Positions 16,996-26,636 of a stretch of 64,000 nt of DNA are shown one piece after another (position 1 is the first letter of the stretch; every line of letters starts with the position of its first letter). Location of the stretch: contig CAJXVC010000001.1 in assembly GCA_913060975.1 (NCBI GenBank), positions 1 through 64,000 on the forward strand, in the 5' to 3' direction. The position numbers and the translations under genes are program-made. The notes under the pieces are model-generated. The model was not told the origin of the DNA, searched no databases, and worked only from the letters and a program-made list of their open reading frames with translations. This DNA is from an uncultured Gammaproteobacteria bacterium (GTDB lineage Bacteria > Pseudomonadota > Gammaproteobacteria > Pseudomonadales > Pseudohongiellaceae).

Positions 16996-18060
16996 ATGAC
17001 GTTGCGTAGAACTAGTGTAGTAATGGGCTTGGTTGCTTTGTTAGTGAGTTGTGCCAGTGAACAACCTGCACCACCACCGCCCAATGCAGTGTCTGTTTAT
17101 GCGTCCCATGAAACCGACCCAGTCAATAGTTCCGGCGATGCCGCCGATGACCCTGCCATCTGGGTGCATGCAAGCCGGCCAGAGTTAAGCCGCGTTATCG
17201 GCACTGATAAGGATTTTGGTGTCGAAGTCTATGACCTTGCCGGTAAGCGCCTGCAAGTCATTGCGGCGGGCCTGACCAATAATATTGATCTGCGTTATTT
17301 GTCTGCACATCCGCGTTGGTCTGCGCTTGCCGCAGCCAGCAACCGTAGCAACAACACGATCAGCCTGTTTCTTGTCGATCACAATGGCGAGCTTACCTGG
17401 TTGGTGGATAGTGAAATTAGCACTGGCCTCACCGAACCCTATGGCCTGTGTATGTTTCGTAATGACTATGGCTTGCAAGTGTTCGTTAACGATACCGATG
17501 GTCGTTATCAACAGTGGGGATTAACGCTCAATACCTCTGCAGCTGTGCCTGTTGTAGCCGCTGAGTTATTGCGTGAGTTTGCAGTATCCAGCCAGCCAGA
17601 AGGCTGTGTTGCTGATGACAGCAATGAGCGCCTGTTTCTTGGTGTCGAAGCTGAAGGCGTAAGAACAGTTGCGGCCAATCATCAGCAGCCGGCTGATTTG
17701 ACCAACATAGCCGAAATAGACGGCAGCATATTAGTGGCTGATGTCGAGGGTATGAGTCTCTATCTCGATGGCGACGTGGGTTTTCTGGTGGTGTCCAGTC
17801 AGGGCAACTATAGCTATGCCGTTTATGATCGCCTGCCGCCGCATGGCTATCGCGGCAGCTTCGTCGTGAGCGGTCTGGCAGATGGTTCTCTTGATGGATC
17901 TGGGGAGACCGACGGGCTGGATGTGACCAGTGTGAATCTCGGCGGAGACTTTAGCAGCGGCATGTTGGTTGTGCAGGATGGTATTAATACATTGCCGGCT
18001 GCGCCGCAGAACTTTAAATACATTCCCTGGCAGCGAGTTGCGACTGCGCTTGGGCTGTGA
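16996..18060 (+). CDS. Beta-propeller phytase (3-phytase), lipoprotein
   Basis: Releases phosphate from inositol hexakisphosphate. The 354-residue precursor has a lipoprotein signal with lipobox LVSC (C19), so it is probably anchored to the outer membrane. The BPP signature DAADDPAIWVH near residues 48-58 follows, then GTDKDFGVEVYDL, NNIDLRY and VADDSNERLFLGVE. Acidic clusters that bind calcium in this family are evident, as in ADVEGMSLY. The ATG at 16996 gives the lipoprotein signal. The TonB receptor 183 bp downstream is a likely partner; phytase-receptor pairs of this kind are known in aquatic bacteria. Confidence 0.9.
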   Translation: MTLRRTSVVMGLVALLVSCASEQPAPPPPNAVSVYASHETDPVNSSGDAADDPAIWVHASRPELSRVIGTDKDFGVEVYDLAGKRLQVIAAGLTNNIDLRYLSAHPRWSALAAASNRSNNTISLFLVDHNGELTWLVDSEISTGLTEPYGLCMFRNDYGLQVFVNDTDGRYQQWGLTLNTSAAVPVVAAELLREFAVSSQPEGCVADDSNERLFLGVEAEGVRTVAANHQQPADLTNIAEIDGSILVADVEGMSLYLDGDVGFLVVSSQGNYSYAVYDRLPPHGYRGSFVVSGLADGSLDGSGETDGLDVTSVNLGGDFSSGMLVVQDGINTLPAAPQNFKYIPWQRVATALGL

Positions 18061-18152
18061 TGTGTCAGTCATAAGTCAATCCATTCCGTAAGCCGTCATC
18101 AAAATGAAATAGTGGCGTCATATTAAGAGAGATATGGCGCCATTTGTCATAA

Positions 18153-18196
18153 TCGTCATCATTTCGTAGCGACACTGTCATCGTTTAGTCACGCTT
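18153..18196 (+). promoter_or_regulatory. Tandem PhoB box upstream of TonB receptor 1
   Basis: Four cores start exactly 11 bp apart: GTCAT (18155), GTAGC (18166), GTCAT (18177), GTCAC (18188). The last pair gives CTGTCAT-CGTT-TAGTCAC, 12 of 14 half-site bases against the consensus CTGTCAT-N4-CTGTCAC. A plausible -10 (TAGTTT, 18203-18208) lies at the spacing usual for PhoB promoters, and the ATG is 51 bp beyond the box. Confidence 0.7.
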
Positions 18197-18243
18197 CTCC
18201 ATTAGTTTATGCCTCGATTAAAAATACTCTTGGGGAACCAATA

Positions 18244-20760
18244 ATGAAAAAGCATTTCGTACAGAATTCGTTAACCGTTGCGGTTGGCATGGCACTGGCT
18301 GTGCCTGCAATAGCTCAGCAAAGCGTGGAAGAGATCACGGTTGTTGGTAGCCGCGCCAGTCTGCAGAGCGCGATTCAAAAGCAGCGTAACTCTGACAAAG
18401 TGATCGGGGTTATCGATTCTGATGCGCTGGGCAATTTTGCCGACATCAATGTGGCCGAGTCACTGCGTCGCATCTCTGGCATCATGGTAGAAAACGATCA
18501 GGGTGAAGGCCGCTACGTATCGGTACGTGGCATGAATACCGACCTTAACGCCATGACTATTAATGGTGTCAGCACGGCAGCACCAGAAGACCGTCGCGGC
18601 ATTATTCTCGATGGTGTGCCCTCCGACTTGCTAGACAGCATGACAGTGTACAAAACCCTGACTCCGAATCTGGATGCCGACACTATCGGTGGTGCCATCG
18701 ATCTGGAAACCATTACTGCTTTTTCCTACGACGATACTTTTATACGCCTCAAAGCCGAAAGCTCGTATAACGAGCTCACCAGCGACGCCAATAATCCAAA
18801 ATTGTCAGCCACCTTCACTAACCGCTGGGATGTCAGTGGTGGTGAGTTTGGTGTTGCGGTTGTACTGAGCGATCAGTCGCGCCGCATCGTGGCTCATAAC
18901 AACGAAGCAGGCGGTTGGGGTACAGACTTCCCGAACGATGACTATGAAGCCCGCTTCTATGATCTGACGCGTGAGCGACAGGGTGCGGTGCTGGCATTGG
19001 ACTATCGGACTGATTCCGGCAACAGCTTCTTTGCGAATGTGTTCCACAATGAATATTCTGATCAGGAATGGCGCGCCAAGTGGGAAACCCGCGATGGCCT
19101 GGAAGACAATGATCCGGTTGTGAATGGTTCGGTCTATTCTTATGCCAATAGCAAAGTCGATACAGAAGGACGCAATCGTACCGAGATTCGCGAAATTACC
19201 TCACTGCGTCTTGGTGCCAGTCTGCAATTGAATAACAAGAACAGAATGGATGTTGAGTTTTTCTCTTCCCATGCAGAGCAGGATGATGGTGACCGACAGG
19301 CGGTGATTTTCCGCAGCGATACAGTTGATGAGCCGGTGACTTACGACAATTCAGATCCACAAAAGCCTGTCGTCACTTTTGCCAATGCGTTCTACGATCC
19401 AGCTAATTTCAATCTGAATGCGCTGGAGCGCGAGTTCACGTTGAATACCGATGAAGATATCGGCGCACGCCTGGATATGTATTATGACTACAGCAACAAT
19501 ACCCAGGTGCAGTACGGTCTCAAGCTGCGTCAGCGCGAAAAGGTGAATGACTACAATTTTTGCGCTTACGAGCCTCTCAATGATATTGCCTTGAGTAGCG
19601 TCGCCAATACGCGTGCGCCTGCTTATTTCAATACCCTCACTGGTCCAACTCCGACCTTTGATCAGGTCAAAGGCTTTACCGGTGGTCTCGGCACGTCGCA
19701 GTTTATGCTATCTGATGGTACAACATGTCTGGGTGCTGGCACTGCGTTTGCACTGAGTGGCGACGAGGAAGAAGAGAGCATTCCAGCGGACTGGGTGACT
19801 GAAGAAGATGTGATGTCTGCTTATTTAATGGCCACTACTTCAATGGGCGATACCACGTGGATCTATGGTCTGCGTTATGAAGACACTGACACGACTTATC
19901 GCGGCAAAGCGTATGACGACGGCTTTGCTGGCTTCACCTCTTTCTCCAATGACTATGGATTTCTGGCGCCGTCCTTGAACGTGAAACTGGATCTGGCTGA
20001 GGACAAGGTTGTTCGCGCTGGTGTGTTCCGTTCACTGGTTCGCCCTGGCTTTCAGGAGTCCAATGCCGGAGCCGTGGTTGATACCGAAGACAATGAGATC
20101 GAAGGCGGTAACCCGAATCTCGAGCCAACCACCGCGTGGAACTTCGATCTGACCTTTGAGTACTACCTGAGCGACCTGACCTTTTTTGGCGCCGGTCTGT
20201 TCTTCAAGTCTATCGACGATGCCATTGTCGAAGTTGAAGCGACTGACTCGGTATTCCGCGGGCAGCTTTATGACGTAGCGGGTACGTTCATCAATACTGA
20301 TAACGCCGAAATCAAAGGCATGGAGCTGACTTATCAGACTGCCTGGACCAATGGCTTCCTGTTCGTTGCCAACTACACTTTGTCCGATGGCGAGACAGAC
20401 TTGCCAGCGGATTCGGTCTACGGCGCGCGTAGCGTACCGTTCTTCAAGCAAGCCAAGCATACGGGTAACTTGTCAGTTGGCTACAACAGAGAGTCCTGGG
20501 ACATTCGTCTGGCCGCCAACTACCGCAGCAGCTATCTGGACGAGATTGGTGATGAGCCACTGGCCGATCGCTACACTGATGATTTCGTACAGGTGGATCT
20601 GACGGCTCGCTACTCGGTGAATGACAACCTGATTGTCACTGCCGAGGCGATGAATCTGAATGATCAGCCGGAGTATTACTATTTCGGCAATACCTCACGT
20701 CTGTCGCAATACGATGAATACGGCACGACTTACGGCTTCGGTCTGCGCTGGACTTTCTAG
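18244..20760 (+). CDS. TonB-dependent receptor (phytase-linked)
   Basis: The 838-residue outer-membrane receptor has a signal peptide (cleavage AIA|Q, residue 24) and a TonB box VEEITVVGSRAS. The plug spans about 40-170, with VAESLRRISGIMVENDQGEGR and VSVRGMN. The C-terminal barrel ends in FGLRWTF with terminal Phe. The opening SLQSAIQKQRNSDKVIGVIDSDALG is characteristic of the large Xanthomonas/Caulobacter-type receptor group (TIGR01782-like). Its position after a phytase and behind a PhoB-like box suggests it imports inositol phosphates or their products. That substrate is inference. Confidence 0.9.
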   Translation: MKKHFVQNSLTVAVGMALAVPAIAQQSVEEITVVGSRASLQSAIQKQRNSDKVIGVIDSDALGNFADINVAESLRRISGIMVENDQGEGRYVSVRGMNTDLNAMTINGVSTAAPEDRRGIILDGVPSDLLDSMTVYKTLTPNLDADTIGGAIDLETITAFSYDDTFIRLKAESSYNELTSDANNPKLSATFTNRWDVSGGEFGVAVVLSDQSRRIVAHNNEAGGWGTDFPNDDYEARFYDLTRERQGAVLALDYRTDSGNSFFANVFHNEYSDQEWRAKWETRDGLEDNDPVVNGSVYSYANSKVDTEGRNRTEIREITSLRLGASLQLNNKNRMDVEFFSSHAEQDDGDRQAVIFRSDTVDEPVTYDNSDPQKPVVTFANAFYDPANFNLNALEREFTLNTDEDIGARLDMYYDYSNNTQVQYGLKLRQREKVNDYNFCAYEPLNDIALSSVANTRAPAYFNTLTGPTPTFDQVKGFTGGLGTSQFMLSDGTTCLGAGTAFALSGDEEEESIPADWVTEEDVMSAYLMATTSMGDTTWIYGLRYEDTDTTYRGKAYDDGFAGFTSFSNDYGFLAPSLNVKLDLAEDKVVRAGVFRSLVRPGFQESNAGAVVDTEDNEIEGGNPNLEPTTAWNFDLTFEYYLSDLTFFGAGLFFKSIDDAIVEVEATDSVFRGQLYDVAGTFINTDNAEIKGMELTYQTAWTNGFLFVANYTLSDGETDLPADSVYGARSVPFFKQAKHTGNLSVGYNRESWDIRLAANYRSSYLDEIGDEPLADRYTDDFVQVDLTARYSVNDNLIVTAEAMNLNDQPEYYYFGNTSRLSQYDEYGTTYGFGLRWTF

Positions 20761-20810
20761 TCAAGCGCTAAGCAGGCACTAGTCACAGCGTTTGCCAGTG
20801 TCACAACGAA

Positions 20811-20838
20811 AAAGAGAGGCCTTGGCCTCTCTTTTTTT
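20811..20838. terminator. Bidirectional Rho-independent terminator
   Basis: The stem AAAGAGAGGCC / GGCCTCTCTTT is followed by a run of T on the plus strand and preceded by A's that give a T-run on the minus strand. It sits between the convergent receptor gene and the gene ending at 20873. Confidence 0.92.
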
Positions 20839-20872
20839 TGCTTGTTGTTTATGATCTGGAGTCAGGCTTGGG

Positions 20873-21868
20873 CTATTGCTCGATCTCCCGTTCGATACCC
20901 AACTCTTCCATCACTTCCAGGCGGCGGGCACCGGCCAGGATGCCGATAATGCCATAGTTGCCTTCATGGCAGGCGTATTCATAGACCGGCTCATCCATGC
21001 GCGTAATGGGCATTTCGCCGCTCCACCGCGCCGAATACACTGTCGGGTCATTCACAGTGAATCCATAGACCAGTTTGTTGTCTTCTTCAAAGCGGAAGGT
21101 CTCGATCACGGTCAGATTCGTGGTGTCGGCGCCGCGATAGGATTGCTGCGGGTTATAATTCTTGGTCTCAACGACGAGCGTATCGCCTTCCCAACGGCCG
21201 ATGGAATCACCCAGCCATTTTTGCTGGCTGGCTGATACATGCGCATCGCGATCGTCGGCAATGCGGATGATCCGGGCGTCGTGAATCATCTCGATATTGA
21301 TGACGACATAGCCGGGTGATTGGGCGATCTGGAAGTGGCTGTTATACATCACAGGTGTCATGACCGGGCCAGAGGCATTGCCGAACGACAGCAGGCAGCG
21401 CTCGCCAAGGCTGCGGCCTTCGGGGCCATCATTGCTGCGATTGTAAGTAGGCTGAAAGTCTACCACTCGCTCCGGAATACGACCGTTAGGCGGGTCAATA
21501 ATCGCAGAAGTGCGGTATTCGCCATCAATAGTGGGCAGGAACATGCCGCGATCAGTCCAGAACAGGTCATAGTTGCCAACCGGGGGCAGGGCTTCAGCTT
21601 CGGGGGCCGGACGATTGGGGTCCAGAGGCTCGTTATCCTGTTCTACCGCTTCCTGGGCCGCTTGCTCCAGACGGCGTGCTTCGTCCTCTGTGTAGGCTTG
21701 CTGTGTGCCCAGTTCGCTGGCGCGCTGAAAAGGCATGACCGTGTTATTGCGCCAGTAACCCTGAAAGTCGGGCACACCCCAGGAGGTGCGTGGAATGGCG
21801 GTGTCCTGGGCGCTGGCAGCGCTGGCAGACAGGGCGCAAAGCAGGCAAGCGGAGAGGCGGGTTTTCAT
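20873..21868 (-). CDS. Secreted protein of unknown function
   Basis: The 331-residue precursor has a clear signal peptide (cleavage after ASAASA, residue 20). The mature protein opens IPRTSWGVPDFQGYW and has conserved-looking patches such as LFWTDRGMF, GERCLLSF, WEGDTLVVETKNY and YEYACHEGNYG. I have seen similar secreted proteins annotated only as hypothetical in Proteobacteria and Acidobacteria and cannot name an activity. A TATAAT-like box lies about 60 bp upstream on the minus strand. It shares the 20811-20838 terminator. Confidence 0.75.
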   Translation of the reverse strand: MKTRLSACLLCALSASAASAQDTAIPRTSWGVPDFQGYWRNNTVMPFQRASELGTQQAYTEDEARRLEQAAQEAVEQDNEPLDPNRPAPEAEALPPVGNYDLFWTDRGMFLPTIDGEYRTSAIIDPPNGRIPERVVDFQPTYNRSNDGPEGRSLGERCLLSFGNASGPVMTPVMYNSHFQIAQSPGYVVINIEMIHDARIIRIADDRDAHVSASQQKWLGDSIGRWEGDTLVVETKNYNPQQSYRGADTTNLTVIETFRFEEDNKLVYGFTVNDPTVYSARWSGEMPITRMDEPVYEYACHEGNYGIIGILAGARRLEVMEELGIEREIEQ

Positions 21869-22076
21869 GCAGAATCTCCCTAAGATTAATATTGTACCTT
21901 GTTGAATTTAAAGTATTTTAATTATAGATATTGCTGTTATTTTCAGCCATGAATTGCTGGTACGGGCAGGTATCAGCTGGTAGTGAATCGTGGCCTACCA
22001 GGGTGGCTGTGGCCTCAGTGACCAACGCCGGTGTTGACGACTGGCAGTCTGCTACAGCGCGAGAGACAGCTGTCAG

Positions 22077-23228
22077 TCACATCAGGCCGGGCGAGTCGTC
22101 GTCCTTGCCGACCAGACTAAGTCCGCCTGGCTCACCATCAGAATCCAGATCCTCATCATCGTCATCCCTGTCTTCGGAAAGCTGAATACGCAGGCGCAGA
22201 TTATTCTTCGAGTCGGCGTTCTTGAGGGCTTCTTCGTAGCTGATCTTGCCTGCCTTGTAGAGGTCGAACAGAGCCGAATCGAACGTCTTCATACCCTGTT
22301 GCTCGGATTTCTCCATGACTTCCTTGATCTCGGTGACCTTGCCTTGCTTGATCAAATCACAGACGCGCGGGGTGCCAATCAATATCTCGATGGCCGCGGC
22401 GCGTTTGCCATCCGGCGTCGGAATCAGCCGCTGCGAAACAAAAGCCACCAGGTTCAGTGACAGATCGAGAAACAGTTGCTTGTGGCGCTCATCAGGGAAG
22501 AAGTTGATGATGCGGTCCAGGGCCTGGTTGGCGTTGTTGGCGTGCAGGGTGGACAGACACAGGTGGCCGGTTTCAGCAAAGGCCAGTGCGTGCTCCATGG
22601 TTTCCTGCGAGCGAATCTCACCGATAAGAATGACATCAGGCGCTTGCCGCAGGGTGTTTTTCAGGGCTTCTTCGTAGCTGTTGGTGTCGACGCCCACTTC
22701 GCGCTGGTTAACGATACAACCCTGGTGGGGATGGATGAATTCCACCGGATCTTCGATAGTGATGATGTGGCCATCGGAATTCTTGTTGCGGTGGTCGATC
22801 AGGGCCGCCAAAGACGTTGATTTACCGGAACCGGTACCACCCACAAACAGGATGATGCCGTTTTTATTCATGATCAGATCTTTAAGAACGGGAGGTAGCC
22901 CCAGTGAATCGGCATTGGGAATCTCGGTCTTGATGTTACGGGCGACAATGCCGACTTCATTGCGCTGTTGGAAGATATTGACGCGGAAGCGGCCAATGTC
23001 GTCATCGGCAAAGGCCAGGTTCATTTCCGGGTTTTTTTCGAATTCGGCAATCTGCTCCTCATTCATTATCTGGTAGGCCATCTTCTTGACCAGACCTTCA
23101 GGGAGCTTTTTATTGATCAGTGGCACCAATTTACCGTGGGCTTTCATGCTCGGCGGTGCGCCGGTGGTCAAAAACAGGTCGGAGCCGTCTTTTTCGATCA
23201 TCATGCGGAGAAAATCTTTAAAGCCCAT
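22077..23228 (-). CDS. pilU: Type IV pilus retraction ATPase PilU
   Basis: A 383-residue secretion-superfamily ATPase that helps PilT depolymerise type IV pili for twitching or DNA uptake. Walker A GGTGSGKS lies at 130-137, then the Asp box ITIEDPVEF near 156, Walker B LIGEIRSQETM near 200 and the His box HLCLSTLHANNA near 222-233. PilU rather than PilT is indicated by length and by the acidic tail (DRDDDDEDLDSDG). AAGGA precedes the ATG. It lies 65 bp downstream of pyrB on the same strand; no pilT is in the window. Confidence 0.93.
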   Translation of the reverse strand: MGFKDFLRMMIEKDGSDLFLTTGAPPSMKAHGKLVPLINKKLPEGLVKKMAYQIMNEEQIAEFEKNPEMNLAFADDDIGRFRVNIFQQRNEVGIVARNIKTEIPNADSLGLPPVLKDLIMNKNGIILFVGGTGSGKSTSLAALIDHRNKNSDGHIITIEDPVEFIHPHQGCIVNQREVGVDTNSYEEALKNTLRQAPDVILIGEIRSQETMEHALAFAETGHLCLSTLHANNANQALDRIINFFPDERHKQLFLDLSLNLVAFVSQRLIPTPDGKRAAAIEILIGTPRVCDLIKQGKVTEIKEVMEKSEQQGMKTFDSALFDLYKAGKISYEEALKNADSKNNLRLRIQLSEDRDDDDEDLDSDGEPGGLSLVGKDDDSPGLM

Positions 23229-23293
23229 ACGCTTTAGTCCTTCTTAATTCGTACGCCATTGCCGGTAACGATGATTGCCAACGAGTGAGACAG

Positions 23294-24310
23294 CTATTCA
23301 AAGCGCCCTTCGGTGTACCAATTGACCTTGGAGCTACTGTCATCAATTTGTTCAGTGACATCCAGTATAAGCGCGAATAGAGCCATGCGCACCAGCACAC
23401 CGTTGTCAGTCTGGCGGAAAATCGCCAAATTGGGATGTTGGTTCAGATCATTATCCAATTCGTTGGCATCTGCACGGGAATCCCGGGGCAGGGGATGCAT
23501 GATCACTGTGTTGGGCTGGCAGTTGCGTGTGTAAATAGCCTGATTCAAGCGAAAGCGACCGCGATAGATGTCGGCCTCCAGCTTGGTAGTAAAGCGCTCT
23601 TCCTGAATACGGGTCAGATAGACCGTGTCGTTGTCGGACAGGCCTTTCTCCATATCCTCGGTCTCGATCACCTGATTGCCCGCGTTGCGCAGATTGCTGA
23701 CGATATCCTCCGGCATACGCAGTTCTTTGGGGGAGATCAAGGTGAACTTGATGTTCTTGTACAGCATGAGCAGTTGCGACAGGGAGTGCACGGTCCGCCC
23801 GTGCTTCAAATCGCCCACCATGGCGATGTGCATGTCGTCGATGCCGCGGCCCTTGGAGTGTAGTTCCTTGCGAATGGTGTAGAGGTCCAGTAGCGCCTGG
23901 GAAGGGTGCTCGTTGGAGCCGTCACCGCCATTAATAACCGGCACGCGGCTGGCCTTGGCGAACTCAGCAACCGCACCGACTTGGGGGTGGCGCATGACAA
24001 TGGCGTCGCTGTAACCGCTGATTACCCGTGCCGTGTCGTAGAGTGACTCGCCCTTGGAGATCGACGAGGCCTTGACGTCGGTGGTTTCGCGCACTTCACC
24101 GCCGAGCAGGTTAAAGGCGCAGCCAAAGCTGACCCGGGTCCGGGTGCTGGGCTCGAAAAACATATTGCCGAGGATGGCGCCATCGAGCACCTTGGTCATG
24201 CGTAACCGGTGCGCATAGGGTTCCATGCTATCGGCTACAGAAAAGATGGTATCGACATCTTCCCGATTGAATTGTTGGACAGAGAGAATGTGGGCGCCGC
24301 GAAATTCCAT
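23294..24310 (-). CDS. pyrB: Aspartate carbamoyltransferase catalytic subunit
   Basis: Joins carbamoyl phosphate and aspartate in the first committed step of pyrimidine synthesis. The 338-residue protein has the carbamoyl-phosphate motif FFEPSTRTRVSF near 52-63, KGES near 86, HPSQALLDLYTI near 137-148 and HPLPRD near 271. It lacks a neighbouring pyrI or pyrC-like pseudo-subunit. pyrC is at 51099. No strong ribosome-binding site is visible before the ATG at 24310. Confidence 0.96.
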   Translation of the reverse strand: MEFRGAHILSVQQFNREDVDTIFSVADSMEPYAHRLRMTKVLDGAILGNMFFEPSTRTRVSFGCAFNLLGGEVRETTDVKASSISKGESLYDTARVISGYSDAIVMRHPQVGAVAEFAKASRVPVINGGDGSNEHPSQALLDLYTIRKELHSKGRGIDDMHIAMVGDLKHGRTVHSLSQLLMLYKNIKFTLISPKELRMPEDIVSNLRNAGNQVIETEDMEKGLSDNDTVYLTRIQEERFTTKLEADIYRGRFRLNQAIYTRNCQPNTVIMHPLPRDSRADANELDNDLNQHPNLAIFRQTDNGVLVRMALFALILDVTEQIDDSSSKVNWYTEGRFE

Positions 24311-24679
24311 AAAAGCGAGTACTCAGCTGGCCTGGCACACTGGCAGGGCCTGTTATGAAGACAAATTCATCGGATACTACTACAAATGGCTGGGCAGAGA
24401 AATTATCGCCCGGTTAGATTGGCTCTGGGTGAGACAATGATCGAAGCGTCGCGGCAGATCGGGTAGACTGGCGGGCTCAGGTTTGCTGCACGGCTGGCCG
24501 CAAGCAACAATTGCCGATGCCGTAGTCAAAAGGCTTGCCGTAAGCCGGAATTAGTCAGCTTTTACGCAAAATCGTTAAAAGCAAGATCAGCAATCGCTCA
24601 GCCAAAAAGCCAGTTGCCCTGTGAGTCAACAACGCACGCAGCAGGATGCTAACGTCGGGCAATACAGCAGGGGAAAGCA
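24311..24679. other. Divergent promoter region between pyrB and sbcB
   Basis: These 369 bp have no gene. I could not identify a pyrimidine attenuator hairpin with a T-run, nor a convincing -35/-10 pair. Confidence 0.5.
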
Positions 24680-26101
24680 GTGCCATCATCAACAATCTAC
24701 TGGTATGACTTCGAGACCTTCGGAGTCGATCCGCGTCGCGCTCGCGCCGCCCAGTTCGCGGGTGTGCGAACCGATGAAAACCTGAACATCATTGGCGAAC
24801 CACTGGTCATTTTCTGCCGGCCGGCGCCCGATTTCCTGCCCAGCCCCATGGCAAGCCTGATTACCGGTATTACCCCGCAACAAGCCAGCGATAACGGGCT
24901 CACCGAAGCCGAGTTTATTGCCCAGATACATGCCGAGTTTAGCCAGCCGGGCACCTGCGTGGCGGGCTATAACAGTATTCGTTTTGATGATGAAGTGACC
25001 CGGCAATTGCTGTATCGCAATTTTTACGATCCCTACGAACGGGAATGGAAAAATGGCAATTCGCGCTGGGATATTATCGATATGGTGCGGCTGTGTGCCG
25101 CCACGCGACCGTTGGGGATTGAATGGCCCAAGCGTGTGGACAGCTCAATCAGCTTTCGACTGGAAGAGCTGACTGCTGCCAACGGAATTGAGCATTCCCA
25201 GGCTCATGACGCGCTCTCCGATGTCTATGCCACGATCGATATGGCAAAGCTGATTCGCGAGCATCAGCCGAAGTTGTATGACTACGCCTACAAGCTGCGC
25301 AACAAACGTCAGGTACAGGCGGCGATCGATATGTCGACCCGTAAGCCGGTCCTGCATATCTCGGGGATGTATCCGGCGCATCAGGGTTGTCTGGCGCTGG
25401 TGATGCCGCTGTGTGCGCATCCGACCAATAACAACGGTATTGTGGTCTATGATTTGCGTCATGACCCGGATACCTGGATGGACTTGTCCGCCGAGGAGAT
25501 TCGCGCGCGGTTGTATACGCCCAATGCGGAATTGCCAGAAGGGCAGGAGCGTATACCGCTCAAGACTATTCACACTAACAAGTGTCCTATCGTCGCGTCG
25601 GCCTCGGTGCTGACTGAATCTGCCGAGCGTCGGGCTGAGATTGATATGGATGAGTGTCGGGCGAATTGGGACAAGCTTGCCAACAACGGCGAACTGGTCG
25701 CCAAGCTCGCCGAGGTTTTCAGTCAGGAACCGCAGTTTGCGGAAACAGATCCGGACTACATGATTTACAGCGGTGGCTTCTTCTCCGATGCCGACCGTAG
25801 TCTGATGCAGACCGTGCGCGCGACCCCGGCGGCCGATCTGGGCAGATTGGACTTGCCGTTCCGGGATGGTCGATTAAAGGAAATGCTGTTCCGTTACCGC
25901 GCACGGAATTACCCGGAAACACTCAGCAGCGACGAAGCCTCGCGCTGGCAGGAATTTCGCCTCGGCAGGCTGCAGGATGCCGAAGCACAGAAGCTGTACG
26001 ACGCTGAGCTGGATGAGGCCCGTGAGCGTGCTGACAGCACGCAGCAAGAATTGCTCGATAAAGTCGAAGAGTACGTGGCGGCAATTCTCCAATCCGGGTA
26101 G
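24680..26101 (+). CDS. sbcB: Exodeoxyribonuclease I
   Basis: A 3'-5' single-strand DNA exonuclease of recombination and mismatch repair. The 473-residue protein has the DEDDh motifs: YDFETFG with the D-x-E pair near residues 9-11, GYNSIRFDDEV near 95-105, and HDALSDVYATIDMAKLI near 175. An SH3-like and a helical C-terminal domain follow, as in the E. coli enzyme of about 475 residues. It starts at a GTG behind AGGGGA. It is monocistronic and divergent from pyrB. Confidence 0.95.
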   Translation: MPSSTIYWYDFETFGVDPRRARAAQFAGVRTDENLNIIGEPLVIFCRPAPDFLPSPMASLITGITPQQASDNGLTEAEFIAQIHAEFSQPGTCVAGYNSIRFDDEVTRQLLYRNFYDPYEREWKNGNSRWDIIDMVRLCAATRPLGIEWPKRVDSSISFRLEELTAANGIEHSQAHDALSDVYATIDMAKLIREHQPKLYDYAYKLRNKRQVQAAIDMSTRKPVLHISGMYPAHQGCLALVMPLCAHPTNNNGIVVYDLRHDPDTWMDLSAEEIRARLYTPNAELPEGQERIPLKTIHTNKCPIVASASVLTESAERRAEIDMDECRANWDKLANNGELVAKLAEVFSQEPQFAETDPDYMIYSGGFFSDADRSLMQTVRATPAADLGRLDLPFRDGRLKEMLFRYRARNYPETLSSDEASRWQEFRLGRLQDAEAQKLYDAELDEARERADSTQQELLDKVEEYVAAILQSG

Positions 26102-26250
26102 GGCAGTTGCTAACCCCACTATAAGTAGATGCCAAGGTCCGGTTTTCGGTGCATGCATTCTCTGTTCTTGCTTGTGTGGTTTCAGATTGCCGGTTTGTGC
26201 GGTCTTTCTCTTCTGCCTGTTATTTACTTTGGCTCTTTGTGCCTCTCTGT

Positions 26251-26290
26251 ACTCTCTATAACTCTCTATACTCTCTAAAACTCCCTATAC
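26251..26290. repeat. ACTCTCTATA tandem repeat
   Basis: Two perfect 10-bp copies and two degenerate ones (CTCTCTAAAA, CTCCCTATAC) lie in a longer C/T-rich tract, about 160 bp upstream of the PhoB box. Confidence 0.8.
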
Positions 26291-26448
26291 CTCCCTTCTC
26301 TCTCTCTTTGTATATGTGGCTGTGTGTGTGAGCTGGCACTTTAATAAAGCGGGCCAGTTAATCGCAATATGACAGGCCGGCGACGGGGTTGCGTCAATTC
26401 TGCAACATTTTGATGGCACGGCTGCAAAGGTGGCCAGATAAAAGTCAG

Positions 26449-26502
26449 CTGTCAAAAAAGCTACACAAAATATTCACGTTTTTGTCACGCAGCTTCTATA
26501 AA
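26449..26502 (+). promoter_or_regulatory. Tandem PhoB box and -10 upstream of TonB receptor 2
   Basis: Four half-site cores are phased exactly 11 bp apart: GTCAA (26451), TACAC (26462), TTCAC (26473), GTCAC (26484). The first and last have near-consensus half-sites, CTGTCAA and TTGTCAC. TATAAA (26497-26502) lies eight bases after the last half-site, the arrangement of PhoB-dependent promoters that lack a good -35. The receptor ATG is 135 bp further on. Confidence 0.75.
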
Positions 26503-26636
26503 GTTCGACTAGCTATCGTGTTGCCAATGCTGACATTGGATTGTCAGCTAATGGCAGCGCTGTAGTGAACTACTATCTTGCTAACTGCCCACACGGATAT
26601 TCACGTCGGCAAGTCATCAAATCCCAGGAGAGATCA

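Larger units (their letters stand above)
26102..26636. other. 535-bp region before TonB receptor 2
   Basis: This holds a pyrimidine-rich ACTCTCTATA repeat and the PhoB-type promoter at 26449-26502. I see no gene in it. The receptor frame is open for 32 codons upstream of the chosen start, but no ribosome-binding site or signal peptide supports that extension. Confidence 0.6.
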
